Below are positions 14,801-16,987 of a stretch of 16,987 nt of DNA, one piece after another (positions within the stretch are counted from its first letter, which is position 1; the number at the start of each line of letters is the position of its first letter). A program made the translations under genes and the position numbers. Source of the stretch: Streptosporangiaceae bacterium (GTDB lineage: Bacteria > Actinomycetota > Actinomycetes > Streptosporangiales > Streptosporangiaceae); contig JASIBJ010000516.1 in assembly GCA_030045215.1 (NCBI GenBank), positions 1-16,987 of the forward strand, in the 5' to 3' direction. The notes below the pieces were generated by a model. That model ran no database searches. It saw only the letters and a list, made by a program, of their open reading frames with translations, and had not been told where the DNA came from.

Positions 14801-16074
14801 GCCGGGATCAGCAGCCGGTCAAGCCGGCCGGATCGGGACCCTCGCAGCAGCGCAGCGCACTCGACGAGCTCGTCGCGCGTGGTGGGATAGACCAGCCCGG
14901 CCGGGACCCCGTTCCGCGTGTGATTGGATCTTCCAACCCGCTGCAGGAACGTGGCAAAGCTGCGCGGCGAGCCGATCTGGCAGACCAGTTCTACCGGCCC
15001 GATGTCGATGCCCAGTTCCAGCGAGGCCGTCGCCACCAGCGCCCGCAGCTCACCGTCACGCAGCCGCGCCTCGACCCGCTGCCTGCGTTCCTTGGACAGG
15101 CTCCCGTGGTGAGCCGCAACCTGGCCGTCGCCGAGACGCTCGCCCAGCTGATGGGCGAGCTGCTCGGCCATCCGCCGGGTGTTGACGAAGACCAGCGTGG
15201 TGCGGTGCTCGGCCACGTGGCCCGCGATCAAGTCGCAGATCTCGGCCATCTGGTCGGTGGTCGCGACTGCCCCGAGCTCGTCGCTTGGCAGCTCCAGGCC
15301 GAGCTCAAGCTCGCGCCGGTGGCCGGAGTCGACGATCGCGCACCGCGGCGCACCGTCCGCCGTCGAGCGGCCAGGCCCCGCGCCGACCAGCAGCCGGGCC
15401 ACGGCCTCGATCGGACGCTGGGTCGCGGACAGGCCAATCCGCTGCACCGGCTGCTGTGACCCATCCCGCTGGGCCACGTACTGCAGGCGCTCCAGGGTCA
15501 GGGCCAGATGCGACCCGCGCTTGTTGCCCGCGACGGCGTGGATCTCGTCCACGATGACGGTGTGCACCGCCCGCAGCATCGCCCGGCTGCGCTCGGCGGT
15601 CACCAGCAGGAACAGCGACTCGGGCGTGGTGATCAGGAAGTCAGGCGGGCGCTTGAGCATCGCCGCGCGCTCGGCCGCCGCGGTGTCGCCGGTCCGCACC
15701 GACACGCGGATGTCGGGGGCCGTCATCCCGAGCTCGCCCGCCACGTCGGCGATCTCCTTGAGCGGTCGTTCCAGGTTCTGCCAGATGTCCACGGCCAGCG
15801 CCTTCAGCGGCGAGACATAGACCACCCGCGGGCCTTCGGCGCCCTCCGGGGCGGAAACCTCGCCCTCGTCCGCTGCGGCCTCGTGCGCCCGGTAGATCCG
15901 GTCGATGCACACCAGGAAGGCGGCGAGCGTCTTGCCCGACCCGGTCGGGGCTGCGATCAGCGTGTGCTCGCCAGCGGCGATCCTGGCCCAGCCATCCGCC
16001 TGCGGCAGCGTCGGGCCGGCCGGAAACCGTCGCTCGAACCACGTCCGAACCGCAGGATGGAACGACTCGAGCAT
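11833..16074 (-). CDS. lhr: Lhr-family superfamily 2 DNA helicase
   Basis: This 1,413-residue ATPase is of the Large Helicase-Related family. From the Met at 16074 the motifs are: Walker A TGSGKT (44-49), DEIH (176-179), SATQ (216-219), and motif VI QRVGRSNH (378-385), within two RecA domains, followed by the winged-helix/Lhr-core region and a long C-terminal domain (about 850-1413) typical of bacterial full-length Lhr. The family translocates 3' to 5' on single-stranded DNA, unwinds DNA and RNA:DNA hybrids, and is linked to DNA repair. The length is near the usual 1,400-1,550. An ATG seven codons upstream (16095) is also open; neither has a clear ribosome-binding site, and MLESFHPAV fits the common N-terminus better. 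A DUF488 gene diverges from it, and I see no repair partner in the window. Confidence 0.95.
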   Translation of the reverse strand: MLESFHPAVRTWFERRFPAGPTLPQADGWARIAAGEHTLIAAPTGSGKTLAAFLVCIDRIYRAHEAAADEGEVSAPEGAEGPRVVYVSPLKALAVDIWQNLERPLKEIADVAGELGMTAPDIRVSVRTGDTAAAERAAMLKRPPDFLITTPESLFLLVTAERSRAMLRAVHTVIVDEIHAVAGNKRGSHLALTLERLQYVAQRDGSQQPVQRIGLSATQRPIEAVARLLVGAGPGRSTADGAPRCAIVDSGHRRELELGLELPSDELGAVATTDQMAEICDLIAGHVAEHRTTLVFVNTRRMAEQLAHQLGERLGDGQVAAHHGSLSKERRQRVEARLRDGELRALVATASLELGIDIGPVELVCQIGSPRSFATFLQRVGRSNHTRNGVPAGLVYPTTRDELVECAALLRGSRSGRLDRLLIPACPLDILAQQVVAECATQEWTADELLVLVRGAAPFAEVSAADFEIVTDMVSEGIRTGRGRRAAYVHRDQVSGQLRGRRGARMAALTSGGAIPELGDYRVLAEPDDAVVGTVNEDWAIESMAGDVFLLGTTSWRIRRVEPGIVRVVDAQGAPPSVPFWLGEAPGRTAELSDEVCEIRSAVAEQLAAGGQAAAVRWLLAECGIGEAAAEMIAAYLSAGLAQLGVLPTMDTIVLERFFDDAGGMQLVGHTPFGARLNRALGLALRKRFCVTFDFELQAAASDNAILLSLGPQHSFPLDRVPKFLASGTVEEVVRQAVLTAPLFPARWRWNLNTSLAVLRWRGGRKNPPAIQRMEADDLMAAVFPTLAACQENVAPGPLEIPDHLLVRQTLHDCLHDAMDIDGLKDLVAGIESGRVSVVVRDTTEPSVLAHEILNGRPFTFLDDAPLEERRSRAVPLRRGLPVEAHELGTLDADAIERVAEQVRPDPRDEHELHDLLMNLVAMRPEQAWRPWFETLVAGRRAVESQAGAGVLWSAVERLPAVRALFPGAEFVPRHPCPVPDEPPDEESAAADLLRGHLECRGPSTAAELSAASGLGEPLVVRGLAALEAEGFALRGHFRGPAGPEEFCSRRLLSRIHAYTRQRRRREVEPVTPQDFMRFLLRWQHVTNGTRREGRFGVLSVIEQLQGFELATGAWEHSVLAARVEGYRREWLDELCMSGQACWGRLSIRDSEPEAEPRRSGLVPSRATPITLAVRDDLPWLLRAARGELVPAEPAAGRTREVLDALREHGALFRADLATLTGRLPSDVDEALWDAVARGLVTADGFRAVRLLLRRGAPERYAPTRGLRRGLGGSTGASGRWSMLPAPLAGADRDELAEAVAQQLAVRWGVVFRDLFVREPIAVPWRDVLWAFRRMEARDTVRGGRFVTGFSGEQYAHPDAIDVLKLVRRQQHNGETACISAADPLNLTGIVLPGPRVPAIGANTVTYVDGAAA

Positions 16075-16203
16075 GCCGTCACAGTAACGCAGCATTCTGA
16101 CATTCGATTCTGGTCCCGCAGCCGGGTATCAAGCCGTTGGTCAGCGGAAAGCCGGAAGACAGCTGTCGCCGTGGCAGGAACTGAGGTATGCCCAGGGAGG
16201 CCC

Positions 16204-16572
16204 ATGATGCAGGAAGTCCGCGCGCGCCGCGTGTACGAGGAGCCCGAGCCTGACGACGGCCGGCGGGTCCTAGTGGATCGGCTCTGGCCTCGAGGGCTGT
16301 CGAAGGACAAGGCCGACCTGGACGAATGGCTGAAAGCCGTCGCCCCGTCGGACGAGCTTCGCCGCTGGTACGGCCACGACCCGGAGAAGTTCCCCGAGTT
16401 CGAGCGCCGGTACAAGGCCGAGCTCAAGGAGCCCGAACGGGCCGGGGCCCTCCGTCATCTGGCTGATGAGGTACGAGAGGGTCCAGTTACGCTGCTCACC
16501 GCCACGGGTGATCTTGAGCGCAGCCAGGCAGAGGTGCTGGTCCGGCTGCTGCAGGCCAGGCGTTCGCACTAA
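16204..16572 (+). CDS. DUF488 (YeaO-like) family protein
   Basis: The 122-residue protein carries the family signature DGRRVLVDRLWPRGLSK (about 18-34), followed by DEWLKAVAPSDELRRWYGHD and a C-terminal VTLLTATGDLERSQA segment. DUF488 proteins are small, soluble and widespread, with no settled biochemical function. Two tandem ATGs are available; GGGAGG ends three bases before the first and six before the second, so 16207 may be used. It is divergent from Lhr across about 110-130 bases in which I see no clear promoter. The gene after it has its own probable promoter, so it may be transcribed alone. Confidence 0.88.
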   Translation: MMQEVRARRVYEEPEPDDGRRVLVDRLWPRGLSKDKADLDEWLKAVAPSDELRRWYGHDPEKFPEFERRYKAELKEPERAGALRHLADEVREGPVTLLTATGDLERSQAEVLVRLLQARRSH

Positions 16573-16610
16573 CTGCTGCCGCCGGGCCATACCCCCAGAC
16601 CCGCCGGCGC

Positions 16611-16616
16611 TAGCGT
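16611..16616 (+). promoter_or_regulatory. Probable -10 element of a leaderless gene
   Basis: TAGCGT fits the actinobacterial TAnnnT -10 and ends seven bases before the GTG at 16624. That start has no ribosome-binding site, the usual arrangement for leaderless transcripts in this phylum. No -35 is evident. Confidence 0.4.
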
Positions 16617-16623
16617 GACAGGC

Positions 16624-16987
16624 GTGAGCCCTGTAGCCAACTACCGCGAGCCGCCAGCACCCGCGTTCCTGTTCGACCTGGACGGCACGCTCATCGACAG
16701 CGTCTACCAGAACGTCATCGCCTGGCGCAACGCACTGGCCCGGCTGGACATCGACCTGTCAGTCTGGCGGATCCACCGCCGGATCGGCATGAGCGGCGGG
16801 CTGTTCGTCTCAGCCCTGCTGAGGGAGACTGGCCGTTTCCTCTCCGACCAGGAGATCGACTCCCTCATGGAAGATCACGCCGCCGAGTACCTGGCCCAGG
16901 TCGGGTCGGTCCGGGCCCTGCCGGGCGCGCGCGAGCTGCTCGCGGCCCTCACCGAGCAGAGCGTGCCGTGGGCGATCGCCACCAGCG
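16624..16987 (+). CDS. HAD-family hydrolase, 3' end cut by the window
   Basis: The GTG at 16624 opens a frame that continues to the right edge (121 complete codons). Haloacid-dehalogenase motif I is clear: FLFDLDGTLIDS (about 16-27), with the nucleophile Asp and the general-acid Asp two residues later. A helical cap region follows (about 30-90), then ALPGARELLAALTE, and the window ends at WAIATS, the start of motif II. It resembles phosphoglycolate phosphatase/beta-phosphoglucomutase-like enzymes of the cap-C1 class, which remove phosphate from small metabolites. The exact substrate cannot be told. There is no ribosome-binding site, so translation is probably leaderless. Confidence 0.88.
   Translation, partial: MSPVANYREPPAPAFLFDLDGTLIDSVYQNVIAWRNALARLDIDLSVWRIHRRIGMSGGLFVSALLRETGRFLSDQEIDSLMEDHAAEYLAQVGSVRALPGARELLAALTEQSVPWAIATS

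Noticed and set aside
14065..15459. A 464-codon plus-strand frame, and several others, inside the helicase gene
   Set aside because: All are antisense to continuous Lhr sequence with conserved helicase motifs.
1..16987. A CRISPR array, insertion sequence, prophage or defence island
   Set aside because: I saw no regularly spaced direct repeats, transposase, integrase, terminal inverted repeats or cas-like genes. Lhr alone is not evidence of a defence system.

Overview
The window is about 17 kb of high-GC DNA. It has Actinomycetota-type features: many GTG starts, four-base start/stop overlaps, an Lrp/AsnC regulator between divergent operons, an actinobacterial-style MCRLLG class II amidotransferase and a probable leaderless gene. 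I cannot name the genus. I saw no rRNA, tRNA, CRISPR array, insertion sequence or phage gene.

Layout. Positions 1-50 may hold the start of a gene leaving the left edge on the minus strand. From 192 to 3535, four tightly packed minus-strand genes are transcribed right to left: PLP aminotransferase, cupin, SDR-like protein and class II glutamine amidotransferase. A short AT-richer gap (3536-3666) with two palindromes and promoter-like elements separates them from a plus-strand set: Lrp/AsnC regulator, glutamine-synthetase-like ligase, Dabb protein, APC permease and FluG-type amidohydrolase (3667-8886). Converging on that set is a minus-strand copper amine oxidase (8918-10852). Upstream of the oxidase lies a frameshifted scrap of an M38 amidohydrolase gene (about 10885-11042), then an AiiA-like metallo-beta-lactamase-fold lactonase (11043-11801). 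A very large Lhr-family helicase (11833-16074) follows. Diverging from it are a DUF488 gene and a HAD hydrolase cut by the right edge.

How the genes may work together. My reading of 192 to about 10852 is a regulated locus for uptake and catabolism of an amine or amino compound. The permease imports it. The GS-like ligase could gamma-glutamylate it, and the FluG-type amidohydrolase, encoded in the same operon, could cleave or process an amide. The copper amine oxidase would oxidise a primary amine to an aldehyde, and the aminotransferase would handle an amino-acid intermediate. The class II amidotransferase domain, encoded without a synthase partner, could hydrolyse a gamma-glutamyl amide, as EgtC does. 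The family assignments are well supported by motifs; the pathway and its substrate are inference. Lhr, DUF488 and HAD look like unrelated genome-maintenance or housekeeping genes.

Most worth a second look: an SDR in which all four classical catalytic positions are substituted; the paired palindromes 31 bp apart in the divergent promoter; the M38 pseudogene scrap; a GS-like enzyme with an altered Arg before its C-terminal Glu/Arg motif; and the split FluG-like gene pair next to a copper amine oxidase.
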